Shown here: positions 21,701 to 30,602 of the stretch, in pieces
Position numbering within the stretch: the first letter of the stretch is position 1
How the letters are laid out: every line of letters starts with the position of its first letter
Source of the DNA: Planctomycetaceae bacterium
GTDB taxonomy: Bacteria; Planctomycetota; Planctomycetia; Planctomycetales; Planctomycetaceae
Direction: 5' to 3'
Assembly: GCA_021732415.1 (NCBI GenBank)
Contig: JAKFVC010000077.1
Coordinates: 1-64,000, forward strand
DNA length: 64,000 nucleotides
Program-made: the position numbers and the translations under genes
The notes under the pieces: model-generated
Seen by the model: only the letters and a program-made list of their open reading frames with translations
The model's database searches: none
Told to the model about the DNA's origin: nothing

Positions 21701-22369
21701 GGGCTTCATGTTGTCGCGCAGGTAATCGAAGCCAAATTCGTTGTTCGTGCCGTAGGTGATATCGCACTGATAGGCTTTGACGCGGTCTTCGGCTCGCATC
21801 TGCGACTGAATCGCGCCGATCGTCAGGCCCAACCCGTTATAGACGGGGGCCATCCATTCCATATCGCGTCGGGCGAGATAATCGTTGACCGTGACGAGAT
21901 GTACCTTGCCGGCGAGAGCATTCAAGTAGGCGGGCAGGGTCGCCACCAGCGTCTTGCCTTCACCCGTGCGCATTTCAGCGATCATGCCTTTGTGGAGAGC
22001 ATAACCACCAATCAACTGCACATCGTAATGGCGCATCCTCAGGAAGCGCCGACTGGCTTCGCGGACGCGGGCGAATGCTTCGGGCAGGATATCATCGAGG
22101 GTCTCACCCGCCGCCAGGCGCGCACGGAACATGGCCGCCGAGCCCTGGAGTTCTTCATCCGAGAGTTTTTCGATCTCGGGTTCATACTTGTTGATACGGT
22201 CGAGCGTCGAGCCCGGCAGAATCGTGGACTGCTGAGAGCGCTTGTCGCGGATATAGCCCAACTTCTTCAGCACACGCTCATTGGCGGCACCGAAGCGTCG
22301 AGTGATAAACCGTTCAAACGTCGCGAACAGCCAGTTAAAGAAGTCGCCAATACGTTCCAAAAATTCCAT
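18758..22369 (-). CDS. secA: Preprotein translocase ATPase SecA
   Basis: SecA drives protein export through SecYEG. The 1203-residue product has all core elements: Walker A GEGKT (136-140), DEVDNILIDEARTPLIISG, the preprotein-crosslinking domain, the second helicase domain (TNMAGRGTDIILGG, HEARRIDLQLRGRAGRQGDPG) and a C-terminal SEC-C zinc motif (CPCGSGKKFKNCH). It is about 300 residues longer than the Escherichia coli protein. The extra sequence is charged and sits around the scaffold and wing region after about residue 690. The long form seems typical of planctomycetes and may relate to their unusual cell envelope. Start ATG at 22369; AGAAG lies upstream. Confidence 0.98.
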   Translation of the reverse strand: MEFLERIGDFFNWLFATFERFITRRFGAANERVLKKLGYIRDKRSQQSTILPGSTLDRINKYEPEIEKLSDEELQGSAAMFRARLAAGETLDDILPEAFARVREASRRFLRMRHYDVQLIGGYALHKGMIAEMRTGEGKTLVATLPAYLNALAGKVHLVTVNDYLARRDMEWMAPVYNGLGLTIGAIQSQMRAEDRVKAYQCDITYGTNNEFGFDYLRDNMKPARWDDDRYPQHLRQVQGPLDFAIVDEVDNILIDEARTPLIISGSSTDDVTKYAKANQVAMQLKKEIHFEVKEKEHTCHLTDEGVRVAEELAGVESFYTAGNMEWPHLIDNSLKAHFLYKRDVNYMVVGDEVIIVDEHTGRAMHGRQWSDGLHQAVEAKERVRIKEETQTLATITLQNFFKLYKKLGGMTGTAMTEANEFLKVYNLDILAIPTNRPMVRNDESDLIFRTEPEKFEAIVDEVREVHKSGRPILVGTISIEKSEHLAHRLTKFGIKHQVLNAKQHEREAEIIAQAGRLGAVTIATNMAGRGTDIILGGNPEPMVWEQLKTKYRTRLDVPKSEWDALSKQIAEQDGMVAQGREVAALGGLHVIGSERHEARRIDLQLRGRAGRQGDPGSSRFFLSMEDDLLRLFGGDTLKSVLAWVGMKEGEAIEHPMLNSRIEKSQKKCEERHFETRKQLLEYDEVMDQQRTRVYGYRQAILNGVDSRELVIDMFRQRLKQIVPEFLSPKYGRESAVKWAEVAYGIEIEERDIRDMDAEAMASYMRDQAERKAEEYLRDQIESDLPEDVDDERERNWAAFSKWINTRYGLNTNDRELKKIGTRDIFEEMLPRINEAIGRYDFTPLQQFSAEGYGRSNLSSWLEDQFTLQMSPDEFKDVAPPQVQEKILERLVAMYDAKEIEFPVSVGLTRFMADRSGAPGTERYDREGLAQWAGNRFDAPLQSTAFEGQSRESIRSALLAYSEKYHQNGETVSRIDSYLERVYGPPRSTDSDNDPVRDSGALVELAEWAQNTLKSSIQVTELQTLPRKAARQKIINAAEHRYRPELMQTERSLILDVLDTAWKDHLYYMDHLRQGIGLAGYAGKDPKVEYKREGMRAFDQMWRRIADQVTSVIFRVEETSSDFVGDLWQITATTHDSAQSAFEAVEEEMMLEGPGASDETLTANEPSAKAVEPIRNYGEKVGRNSPCPCGSGKKFKNCHMKKE

Positions 22370-22868
22370 GAGATTTTCTTCTCGCTGTCAGACAGTGGTT
22401 TCCGTCAGTTGAGTCATCTCAACCGCACGCACCGGCTGACACCCTCCAAACGATCACGCGCCCCCGTCCGAAGGGGCTGCCAAAACGTCAGACTGCACCG
22501 AACGATCACAACCAGCACCACCCGTGTCAGAGGCAGCATCGGCAACCGTTCAACCAGCCATAACTCCAAGTCTGCCTGAAGTTTATTGTGGACAGCAAAA
22601 CGGGTCAATCCACATCCTTAAGGTGTTGAGGAGTGACAACGTGCGACTTCAAGCAGGATTGCCAATGGAATAACGCGATTTTCGTGCCAAGTCGAGTCTG
22701 GAGAATTGTTAAGATCGGCAGTTGAGAGAGGTTTTTCGGCCCCTCGCACCCGAGACAACTCTTGGAGAGTCATTCGCAAAAGATCAACAACCATTGCCTG
22801 TTCCGGGAAAATTCCGTCTGGAATCACAGCCATGTTTCGAGGATGATGCGACCGATTTTAGAGTACAT
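22370..22868. promoter_or_regulatory. secA upstream region with a possible promoter
   Basis: No gene is seen in the 499 bases between secA and the family A repeat. On the minus strand, TTGACC (22603-22608), a 16-base spacer and ATAAAC (22581-22586) resemble a weak sigma-70 promoter that would give a secA leader of about 200 nt. No riboswitch was recognised. Confidence 0.25.
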
Positions 22869-22995
22869 GGGAGGGCGAGGCTCCCGCCGAGCCGAAGGCG
22901 AGCTTTAGCTCGGCGTCCGCCGGAGGCTGCATGTCATGCCACCGGCGGACGCCGACCTGCGGTCGTCTTAGGCTCGGCGGGAGCCTCGCCCTCCC
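22869..22995. repeat. 127-bp palindromic repeat (family A), copy 2
   Basis: Same arms and inner palindrome as 7860-7986. It ends 28 bases before the GTG of the next gene, so it probably lies in or just before the 5' leader of that transcript, unlike the copies after stop codons. Confidence 0.95.
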
Positions 22996-23023
22996 ATTCA
23001 TGGCGAAAACCAGGAGGGCTATT

Positions 23024-24403
23024 GTGACAAAATCACGGACGAATCGCGGTACGTTGCTATCTGTGTGCCTCTATGCAGTCTGGTTTTCATCCGCGGCTGC
23101 CAATGTCTCAGCCGCCGACAAACTCGAACTCTCCGAATCGGCGACCGAGAAGCGGTCGTTTAAAGTCACGATTCGCATGGATCTGGATGGTCAAGTGCAA
23201 GCCGCTGTGGGAGACACTAAGGCGGTGGCCATGAAATTGACCGGCAGCGCTCAATTGAAGTATTACGAGCGGCGACTGAGCAGCCTGGGACGCGACGCGG
23301 CCGACTTCCGTGGCTTGCGCACCTACGATCAGGCGGTCTTCAATAGCCAGGTGGCCGACCGCGTTACCGAGACCAAGCTGCGGCCCAACTTTCGCCAGAT
23401 TGTTGCCGAGGGTCAAACTGATGGAGTCAGACTCTATTCCAACTTCGGACCGCTGACCTACGAAGAACTGGAATTGCTGCGGCCTCCCGTCGACAGCTTG
23501 ACGGCGCTGGCTCTGCTCCCCACCGACCGCGTGGAAGTCGGTGAAAAATGGGATTCCCCGCTATGGGTGCTGCAGTTTCTGACAGCCGTGGAAGCGGTCG
23601 AAAAAGGTGAGTTGAAATGCACGCTGGAATCCGCCGAGAACGACGTGGCCAAAGTGACCTTCGTCGGGGAAGTCAAAGGCGGAATTCTGGGCGCCTCGTC
23701 GCAGATCAAGGTGTCAGGGCATTATCTCTTTGATCTCAAGGAGCACTGCCTGACGCACATTGAACTGGCACAGACCGAGACGCGCTCGGTGGGTGCGGTG
23801 ACACCCGGTTTGAAAGTGACCGCCAAGGCGATCCTGGACCGTACTCCCAGTGAGCATCCCGCGCTGAACGAGCTCGCGGTGGAGGCTGTGCCACGCGACG
23901 CGAAGCCGGAATCTTTATTACTCGCCATGGAAGCGGGCGATTGGGGAATTAAGCTCTATCACGACCGTTTGTGGCATTTGTTCCATCAAGGAACTTCGGT
24001 CGCCGTGTTGCGGTTGATGGATAAAGGCAGCCTGGTCGCGCAGTGCAATGTCTCACCCATCGGCCCTGCGCCGGCCGGCAAACATATCGGTGAGCAGCAA
24101 TTCCAGGATGACGTCCAGAAGGCGATCGGCACCGAGTTCCAGAAGATCGAAAAGGCCGAAATCATACCGACTGAGGACAAGCGGTTCGTCTACCGAGTGA
24201 TTGCTTCAGGAGAGGCCAGTCAGAAGACTTCCAAGGGAGTCAATAAGGTCCCAGTGAACTGGATCTATTACTTGATCGCGGATGCCGATGGCCGCCAGAT
24301 GGTGCTGGTGTTTACGGTGGAGAATACTCTGGTGGAAAAATTCCACAACCGCGACATCAATCTGGCATTGGGGATTGATTTCCAACCCAAAGGGACGAAA
24401 TAG
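23024..24403 (+). CDS. Secreted protein of unknown function
   Basis: The 459-residue product has a signal peptide (RGTLLSVCLYAVWFSSAAANVSA, cleavage near SAADK). The mature protein is mainly soluble and beta-rich; recognisable blocks are VLQFLTAVEAVEKGELKC, SGHYLFDLKEHCLTHIEL and GDWGIKLYHDRLWHLFHQ. No known catalytic motif was identified, although similar proteins seem common in planctomycetes. The GTG at 23024 is chosen over the ATG at 23000 because AGGAGG lies six bases upstream of it; the longer frame runs back into the family A repeat. Copies of that repeat flank the gene on both sides. Confidence 0.78.
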   Translation: MTKSRTNRGTLLSVCLYAVWFSSAAANVSAADKLELSESATEKRSFKVTIRMDLDGQVQAAVGDTKAVAMKLTGSAQLKYYERRLSSLGRDAADFRGLRTYDQAVFNSQVADRVTETKLRPNFRQIVAEGQTDGVRLYSNFGPLTYEELELLRPPVDSLTALALLPTDRVEVGEKWDSPLWVLQFLTAVEAVEKGELKCTLESAENDVAKVTFVGEVKGGILGASSQIKVSGHYLFDLKEHCLTHIELAQTETRSVGAVTPGLKVTAKAILDRTPSEHPALNELAVEAVPRDAKPESLLLAMEAGDWGIKLYHDRLWHLFHQGTSVAVLRLMDKGSLVAQCNVSPIGPAPAGKHIGEQQFQDDVQKAIGTEFQKIEKAEIIPTEDKRFVYRVIASGEASQKTSKGVNKVPVNWIYYLIADADGRQMVLVFTVENTLVEKFHNRDINLALGIDFQPKGTK

Positions 24404-24421
24404 TTAAAGCGTGTTTGCGAT

Positions 24422-24548
24422 GGGAGGGCGAGGCTCCTGCCGAGCCGAATACGAGCGTCAAGCTCGGCGACCGCCGGAGGCATAGCACGGGCCTCCGGCG
24501 GTCGCCGACCTGCGGTCGTATTAGGCTCGGCGGGAGCCTCGCCCTCCC
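24422..24548. repeat. 127-bp palindromic repeat (family A), copy 3
   Basis: Begins 19 bases after one stop codon and ends 25 bases before the next ATG on the same strand, so it separates two codirectional genes. Arms and inner palindrome match the other copies. Confidence 0.95.
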
Positions 24549-24573
24549 ATCGTCCAAAAGCTCAGGGGTTTCT

Positions 24574-24777
24574 ATGGATCCTCGCTTGATTGCACGTCTT
24601 GGCGTGCCGCAACTTCGTCTATTCAAGTTAGCCCGAGACCTCAGTCTTGCTCCCAAAGATGTCATTGAGATTGCAGCCCAGATTGGCATCGTAGTTAAAA
24701 ACTCGGCGCTCGCAACGATAACCCACGAAGAACGAGACGCGATAGTTGCATATTTAAAAGGCCCTCCTCAACCGTAA
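24574..24777 (+). CDS. Stand-alone IF2_N-domain protein
   Basis: The 67-residue product matches the small helical domain found in repeats at the N terminus of bacterial translation initiation factor IF-2. It has LRLFKLARDLSLAPKDVIE, then IAAQIGIVVKNSALATI and THEERDAIVAYL. In IF-2 this domain is only one part of a GTPase of about 900 residues; here nothing else is attached. It may bind the ribosome or another RNA-protein surface, or be a relic. CAGGGG lies about five bases before the ATG. It follows a family A repeat and converges on the AsmA-like gene. The domain call is by pattern recognition and should be tested by profile search. Confidence 0.65.
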   Translation: MDPRLIARLGVPQLRLFKLARDLSLAPKDVIEIAAQIGIVVKNSALATITHEERDAIVAYLKGPPQP

Positions 24778-24803
24778 TCCGCAAGGATTACAACTGTAAG
24801 GGC

Positions 24804-27800
24804 CTACTGTTGCTGTCGATTTGCAGCTCCAATTGGTCCACTCCGGCCGGCGGGTGCGGCGGGGGTCGTGGGAATCGTAGTGGGCCTGGGATCGATGCCT
24901 CCCAGGAAACGCTTCACCGCATCATTCATGCGTTGAGCGGGTCGGATCTGGGCGTCCGGATTGTCGAGCGTGCCACGGACTTGAACACCCATCCAACCAA
25001 CGGTCGCCTGGCCGACGACTTGCTGCAAGATGGCCAGCGGCGCCCTCGCACGCGGTACCGATGAGAAGAAATCGAAACTGATTCTGCGGTCAAAACGAAC
25101 TCGGCCGAAACCTTTCAGATTCAGCGCCGCCCCCTTCAGATCGACCTGATCGAATTCAAACTGGTTATTGGCGATTTTGAAGAACGCCTGAGCTTCATCA
25201 AAGGCGGTGTTGTTGGGTGAACCACCATTGAGTTGCTTGATGACGGCGAGCATCACCGGCAGTTGATAGATGGCGGCCGGGGCGATCAACAGCTCGCCGC
25301 GTCCAGTCAGATTCCGCGTGGAGTTCCCACGCCCAGAAAGTTCTGCCCAGCCTTGCATGACGCCACGCAGGTCGTGCTGGTTCGGGAGATAGAGTTCGGC
25401 ATAGCGTTCCAGTAGTGCGTCACGCATCGTCAAGGCGACCGTGTAGGATGTTTCAGTCCCCAAGACTGCGACCCCATCCAGGGTGAAGATGCCGTTGATC
25501 GCGCGTCCTGTGATGCGTTGCTCGGGAGGCGGCCGCTTGAGCGGGCCAGTCGATTTGCGGCGCGCATCGATCAATTCGCGGCTGCCGATATAGAGATGAT
25601 TGCCATTGATGCTGATCGGTCCTTTCACCGCTGAGAACTGGTAACCGAGGATCGTCATCGAGGTCAGATCGCTCAGTCCTTCGGTGACGATGATCAGCCC
25701 GTCCCAAGTCCCCTTGATGAGGAATTTTCCATACAAGTGCTTCAAATCGACACCCGCCGTAACGCTGGTTCCCGCACAGAGTATTTCGAGATCCCAGGCA
25801 GAGGTCACGCCATCCTGCGCGTTTCCGGTGCCGCGGAATTCGATCATGCCGGTCAATGAAACGCTGCCATCTCGAGGATCGAGAGTTTCGATGACCTCAC
25901 GGAATCCCGCAGGCAGGGCCCGACGAAAACGATTGTTCGGCGCGAGATCTTCAACTCGCAAATCATCGAGGCGAACTCGCCAATGCTGGTTCGGTTCCAG
26001 CAGTGCAAATCCATTGTTGAGGATCACCTTGGTATCGCCATGGCGGCCTTCAATCTTGGTCAGGTCGGCACGCATCAGAGTCGGATCATCTGGATCACGG
26101 TGAAAGCTGACATGGCCCTGAACCTCTTCCACCGGGAACGGGAACGATTTGAGCTGAAACGCGGTTTGCACGAGGTCGGCGTCGAGACTGATTTCCGGAT
26201 GCTGGCCGGGGGACCAGGCGATCGTCGTGGTACAATCGAAGCTTCCCTGCGGCGAGAATTCCTGCCAGAGTTTCTTCCATGATTCGGGCAGTGCGTGCTC
26301 CAGTTCCTGATCCAGCTTGGTCCCGACTGATCGAACTGTAAGGTCCAGTGCACCCGCCTCGCCGGCCATGCGGTACTCACCTTCACCGGTCAGTTCTGTC
26401 GCCCCATGTGCGCCTTTCAATTTGGTGAAAGTGCAGGCCTGGCCGTCGTAATTGAGCAGGCCTTCCAAATCATTGATGGCATAGGGAAAGCATTTGCAGT
26501 TCATGCTGCCGGAATGCAATACTCCGCGCAGCCGAGATGTCCACGGAGCTTCTTCATCACCGATGCGAGTCATGTGCCAGTGAAAGTCGGCATTTCCCTG
26601 CAAATTCGTCGAACGCAGCACGTTGCGGACGCCAACTGGCGTGGACAACACGAAAACCTCGTCGAGGGGCAGGGCCTCCACTCGCACGTCCACCTGAGTA
26701 CCGGGATGCTCACCGCCGACCCGCGCATGGCTGGTCAATTTGACCTCACGCTGGCCCGCCAATCCTGTCAATTCGGCATCAATCCGGAATCCACGTTTCT
26801 TGATAATTCCCTGCACGTTATCGACGGGATACGGGAACTTGACATGCGTCAGAGTGCAACCCAGGGGAATGGTATCCGAATCGCAGCGCAATCCTTTCAC
26901 CTTGTCGTAGGTCAGTTTCATTTCGACATCCACTTTTCCCGACGGCTGAAGGTGGTCGTAGATCGCTCGCAGATGAGAATTCAGGCGGGCTCGAGTACTG
27001 GCTTCCAACGGCAGATTCTTCACAGTCGCCAATGCCGTCAGGGGGAAGGCAGGGTGCGTCAAGTCCATGCTGGCCTTACGAACCGAGACTCTCATTGTGC
27101 CATGCCGACCAGTTAGGGACGGCACGGTTACTTGAGTGGGATCGCAGTAGATTGTCCCTTGAACGTCATCCAGCGGGTGCGAAAACAGTGGATGCGACCA
27201 CGTACCCGACTTCAGTTTGACCAACAATTTGTAGTCGACCGGCTCAGTCGCCGATGGCTTTTTCAGCCGGAAATACAGGTCGCCAACGGCATTCAACAAG
27301 GGGTCGGTAATCGGCTGGCCCGGCAGCGGAAAACCACATTTTTCAGGGAAAGCCGCAACAGAATTACGACACTGGGGAAAGAACTCGCAAACCTTATCCC
27401 AGACCGGCGTGGCAAACTTGAGTTGGTCAATGCGTCCATTCAACATCCACTCGTGGTCATCCAGGTGCCAGTGGCCATTCAGATCAATCATTCCGACTGG
27501 TTCAACGAGCGCCGTACCTTTGATCAAATAACGTCGCTTCCCAGACGGCGTGAGCTGCAAGTGTACGTTTTGCAGGACAGCCATCGCAGGCTCACCGGGC
27601 GCGGGCCGTTCCAGTCGCACACGAATTGTTCCGCGCTCTATCACCCATTCGGGCAAGTTGACCTGCGGTTCGGGGATTTTCCCCAAGCCTTCCCAATTCC
27701 AGTGGCCTTCGCTGTCTCGGACCAATTCCAACCGTGGCTGAACCAGGCGAATTTGCTGAAACACCAGCCGCTGCTGACCCAGTTGTTCACGGTCAATCGA

Positions 27801-28070
27801 GACCACCGCTTCCTGCAGATTCAGGATCGGTGATTCCTGCTGGGGAAGTTTGAGCACGAAATTGGAGACTCGAATCTGCCCCTGATAATCGAACCGGCTG
27901 CCACTGAAGGAGACGCCCCAATCCGGGACCGCTTCTTTGAACGCGGTGTCGATCTTGCCCTGCAACATTTCGTCGGTATGGGTCCAGAGGAACCAGACGT
28001 AGGTTCCCCCCGCCGCACCCCCGATCAGGAGCAGCATGAACAAACATCCGATTGTGCGCCGGATACCCAT
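24804..28070 (-). CDS. Large AsmA-like envelope protein
   Basis: The 1088-residue product has one N-terminal membrane helix (TIGCLFMLLLIGGAAGGTYVWFLW) and a long periplasmic part built of beta-rich repeats, in the style of the AsmA/TamB/YhdP family. The end (VMLAVIKQLNGG, FDEAQAFFKIANNQFEFD and DLKGAALNLKGFGRVRFDRRISFDF) fits the AsmA-like C-terminal domain. Relatives form bridges thought to carry lipids between inner and outer membranes. The tail is Pro/Thr-rich. The ATG at 28070 is used; a TTG 21 codons earlier is possible. It is followed at its 3' end by the convergent IF2_N gene. Confidence 0.82.
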   Translation of the reverse strand: MGIRRTIGCLFMLLLIGGAAGGTYVWFLWTHTDEMLQGKIDTAFKEAVPDWGVSFSGSRFDYQGQIRVSNFVLKLPQQESPILNLQEAVVSIDREQLGQQRLVFQQIRLVQPRLELVRDSEGHWNWEGLGKIPEPQVNLPEWVIERGTIRVRLERPAPGEPAMAVLQNVHLQLTPSGKRRYLIKGTALVEPVGMIDLNGHWHLDDHEWMLNGRIDQLKFATPVWDKVCEFFPQCRNSVAAFPEKCGFPLPGQPITDPLLNAVGDLYFRLKKPSATEPVDYKLLVKLKSGTWSHPLFSHPLDDVQGTIYCDPTQVTVPSLTGRHGTMRVSVRKASMDLTHPAFPLTALATVKNLPLEASTRARLNSHLRAIYDHLQPSGKVDVEMKLTYDKVKGLRCDSDTIPLGCTLTHVKFPYPVDNVQGIIKKRGFRIDAELTGLAGQREVKLTSHARVGGEHPGTQVDVRVEALPLDEVFVLSTPVGVRNVLRSTNLQGNADFHWHMTRIGDEEAPWTSRLRGVLHSGSMNCKCFPYAINDLEGLLNYDGQACTFTKLKGAHGATELTGEGEYRMAGEAGALDLTVRSVGTKLDQELEHALPESWKKLWQEFSPQGSFDCTTTIAWSPGQHPEISLDADLVQTAFQLKSFPFPVEEVQGHVSFHRDPDDPTLMRADLTKIEGRHGDTKVILNNGFALLEPNQHWRVRLDDLRVEDLAPNNRFRRALPAGFREVIETLDPRDGSVSLTGMIEFRGTGNAQDGVTSAWDLEILCAGTSVTAGVDLKHLYGKFLIKGTWDGLIIVTEGLSDLTSMTILGYQFSAVKGPISINGNHLYIGSRELIDARRKSTGPLKRPPPEQRITGRAINGIFTLDGVAVLGTETSYTVALTMRDALLERYAELYLPNQHDLRGVMQGWAELSGRGNSTRNLTGRGELLIAPAAIYQLPVMLAVIKQLNGGSPNNTAFDEAQAFFKIANNQFEFDQVDLKGAALNLKGFGRVRFDRRISFDFFSSVPRARAPLAILQQVVGQATVGWMGVQVRGTLDNPDAQIRPAQRMNDAVKRFLGGIDPRPTTIPTTPAAPAGRSGPIGAANRQQQ

Positions 28071-28187
28071 CCTTGAAGGCGACTTTCTGCACCCTTGTGG
28101 CCGCTCTGGGACGTCCTTTCCCCACGGCGACAAGAGACTATTTCGTACGTCGTAAAACGATTAATTGAGGGGTTTAGTCCTCGTCTC

Positions 28188-29516
28188 TCAGTTGCTATTT
28201 CCGATCTCACGCTGCCGCCCGTACCTCGCCGCGGCTCGCACTGCGAGGTCTTGAATCCCGACTGCAGACACGATCAACAGCGGATACTCCGCAGGCAATC
28301 GATAACGAAGCGAACTCACAAACAGTGTATGCAGGCCCGAGAAATACAGGACTGGGCCCAGTGTCAGAATCAAAATCCAAGTCCAGGGAACGACAGGCGA
28401 TGCCCGCAATTCGGGCCGCCCGAAGATTCCCCACAGCGCCGTACCGAACATGGGCAACAGGAAAGTCAGCAAGGCAACTCGAACCTCCCAGCGATCAAAC
28501 TGAGGAGTGTTCGGCCACAGATTCCAATACCTGCCGAGCTTGATCCACGCCAGTTGCACGGTCTTGCCAGGATTCTGCGCGGCCCACGACCAGGCTTCGC
28601 GGCGATAGTGCTTATCGACATCTCGCTCGGACATCGTCTGGTAGAGGGCATCGTGCTGCAGGAACTCCATATGGCTGTCGCCATTGGCTTGGGGATTCAA
28701 CCCGTCATACAAGCTGGGGCCCATCCAGAGAGTTGTCGGGACGAAGTGGCCTCCGGTGACGACGTAATTGCGATAGGTCCACGGTGCCAACCCCAAGGTC
28801 ATACCGATGAGCACCGCAATGCCTGCCACGACCGCCTTGGACAGACTCGGGCCGGTCGGAGATACCGGAGCACGCCACCACACATATCCCACCACCCAGG
28901 CACCGGCCATCGGCGGAAACAGCAGCCAGCTCGGCCGAACGTAACACGCGACCGTCGCCCCAATACCTGCGAGAATTCCAAACCCGGTGATGCGTGTCCA
29001 ACTGGATCCCTCAAACACAGCACGCGAGACCCACGCGAGACTAATCAGACTCAGCAGAAGACCCAAAGCAAACGCGGTTTCACTCAGGATCATCACACTG
29101 AACACCACGAACGTCGGCGAGACAGCCGCCAACCCTGCAGCAATCAACCCAATCGTCCGACCGAATAACTCAGCCCCCAGCCAGTACACGCCGCCGCACG
29201 CCAGAGTTCCGATGATGGCCAATACGATGCGTGCCGCGCCGACATGGTCGCCGAAGAGCGCGATACTGATCGCCAGAATGACGGGAAAACCAGGCATCCG
29301 CAGCACTCTACGCGGCGGCTGGTAGATCTCAAAGTTCCCGCCGCTCGCCAATTTCTTGCCGAGTTCCCAGTACCCTTCGGCATCCCCGGCAATCAGGCAC
29401 AGCCGGCCCGGCGTCTGAGAAACATGATGCTGCACCAATACGGCTGCCACGACGCGCAGCGCGAGCGCCAGCGACAAGATTCCCCACAGCCATAACTGAG
29501 TGCGTTTCGACCCCAC
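28188..29516 (-). CDS. GT39/ArnT-like membrane glycosyltransferase
   Basis: The 442-residue product has about ten membrane helices. A first periplasmic loop contains GDAEGYW with an acidic pair, typical of GT-C fold enzymes that use polyprenyl-phosphate sugars. Further marks are the long hydrophobic core (IVLAIIGTLACGGVYWLG, FGRTIGLIAAGLAA) and the conserved APWTYRNY motif of the dolichyl-phosphate-mannose type family. It probably adds a sugar to a protein or lipid outside the inner membrane; the acceptor is unknown. The GTG start has GGGGGGA seven bases upstream. It lies upstream of the AsmA-like gene on the same strand, 118 bases away. Confidence 0.82.
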   Translation of the reverse strand: MGSKRTQLWLWGILSLALALRVVAAVLVQHHVSQTPGRLCLIAGDAEGYWELGKKLASGGNFEIYQPPRRVLRMPGFPVILAISIALFGDHVGAARIVLAIIGTLACGGVYWLGAELFGRTIGLIAAGLAAVSPTFVVFSVMILSETAFALGLLLSLISLAWVSRAVFEGSSWTRITGFGILAGIGATVACYVRPSWLLFPPMAGAWVVGYVWWRAPVSPTGPSLSKAVVAGIAVLIGMTLGLAPWTYRNYVVTGGHFVPTTLWMGPSLYDGLNPQANGDSHMEFLQHDALYQTMSERDVDKHYRREAWSWAAQNPGKTVQLAWIKLGRYWNLWPNTPQFDRWEVRVALLTFLLPMFGTALWGIFGRPELRASPVVPWTWILILTLGPVLYFSGLHTLFVSSLRYRLPAEYPLLIVSAVGIQDLAVRAAARYGRQREIGNSN

Positions 29517-29672
29517 GAACGATCCCCCCGGCCCCTGAAAAAATCGTCGTAGGTTACGCCCGATCGAAGGGTAGGGTCAATACCAATCCCGGAATGCAAT
29601 GGCAGCAAAACCACGCAGCAACTTATTGAATACCAAGGAGTTGTGAAACGGCCAACGAATCAAGAGCCTGCT

Positions 29673-30602
29673 TCACTCGGCGATCGTGGAATACCCCGCC
29701 GTTTGAATCGGCGAATCTTCTTCCTGTTCCTTCACTTGAGCCTTACGCTCGGCGAGGCGCCTTTTTTCCACAATGTGCCCAACAACTTGCCCGACCGCAC
29801 CGCCCCCCAGACTCACCACAACATTGACCAGCGGTGTGACAAAGAACTGAGCCGGCATCACAATGCCCGTGGCCACCTGCGAAAAGTATTCGCGATAAGT
29901 CCCGCATTCGAGTTCCCAGTCATCCTCGGCTTGAGCATAGCTGAGCACATCATTGACGGCGCGACTGGTCTTCCACAAATTGACTCCGGGAATACTGGTC
30001 ACCGTCGCGTAAGTCCCCGGCAGCGATCGTCCATGAACGTCCTTCGCGCAGGCAGCCTCATGCACGGCCGACGCAATTCTGTCCGAATTGACTGACAACG
30101 TGTTCGTGTACGGATTGTAGTGCTGATAGCCAAACACGCGCCCGGGCAGCAGTGTATAACTCGCGACACTGAGTGTCCCCGCAGTATAGCGCCAGACGGG
30201 CGAAATACGCTGGTTCGATTTCAATCTCCGCCATTCGCCTCGCGGATCGTACTGATTGACCAAGACACGCACATCGGTCAGGTCGTTTTGACTTAGATAA
30301 CTCGCCAATTGTTCGCGGTGCTCGGGCGACAAATCGTGGCTGACATGGTGCGATTTTCCGCGCAGCAAACGCTCCGGAAATTCGACCACCCGGCGCATCC
30401 GGTCCATTCCCGGACGGGGGCGACCGTACTCGAACTCCACATCCTCGGCAGAGCTTTCGATCGGCTTCGCGGATCGAGCATGCCCGTAGCGATAGGGCGA
30501 AGTGGCACACCCTTGAAGCCCAATACAGTAGACCAGAATCAGGACGCACCAGTTCCGAGATCGCGCCACGGTCGGCTCGAAAATCACTCGGAGTTGGAGC
30601 AT
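29673..30602 (-). CDS. Lipoprotein of unknown function with an HEAAC motif
   Basis: The 309-residue product begins with a lipoprotein signal peptide whose lipobox is IGLQGC. The body contains DLTDVRVLVNQYDPRGEW, YNPYTNTLSVNSD and AVHEAACAKD, followed by a C-terminal hydrophobic segment (FVTPLVNVVVSLGGGAVG) and a charged tail. The HEAAC segment looks like a zinc-protease HExxH motif with the last histidine changed to cysteine. This may be chance or a degenerate active site. The ATG at 30602 is chosen because GGAGAGG lies upstream and the signal peptide starts there. It is upstream of the glycosyltransferase gene on the same strand. Confidence 0.72.
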   Translation of the reverse strand: MLQLRVIFEPTVARSRNWCVLILVYCIGLQGCATSPYRYGHARSAKPIESSAEDVEFEYGRPRPGMDRMRRVVEFPERLLRGKSHHVSHDLSPEHREQLASYLSQNDLTDVRVLVNQYDPRGEWRRLKSNQRISPVWRYTAGTLSVASYTLLPGRVFGYQHYNPYTNTLSVNSDRIASAVHEAACAKDVHGRSLPGTYATVTSIPGVNLWKTSRAVNDVLSYAQAEDDWELECGTYREYFSQVATGIVMPAQFFVTPLVNVVVSLGGGAVGQVVGHIVEKRRLAERKAQVKEQEEDSPIQTAGYSTIAE

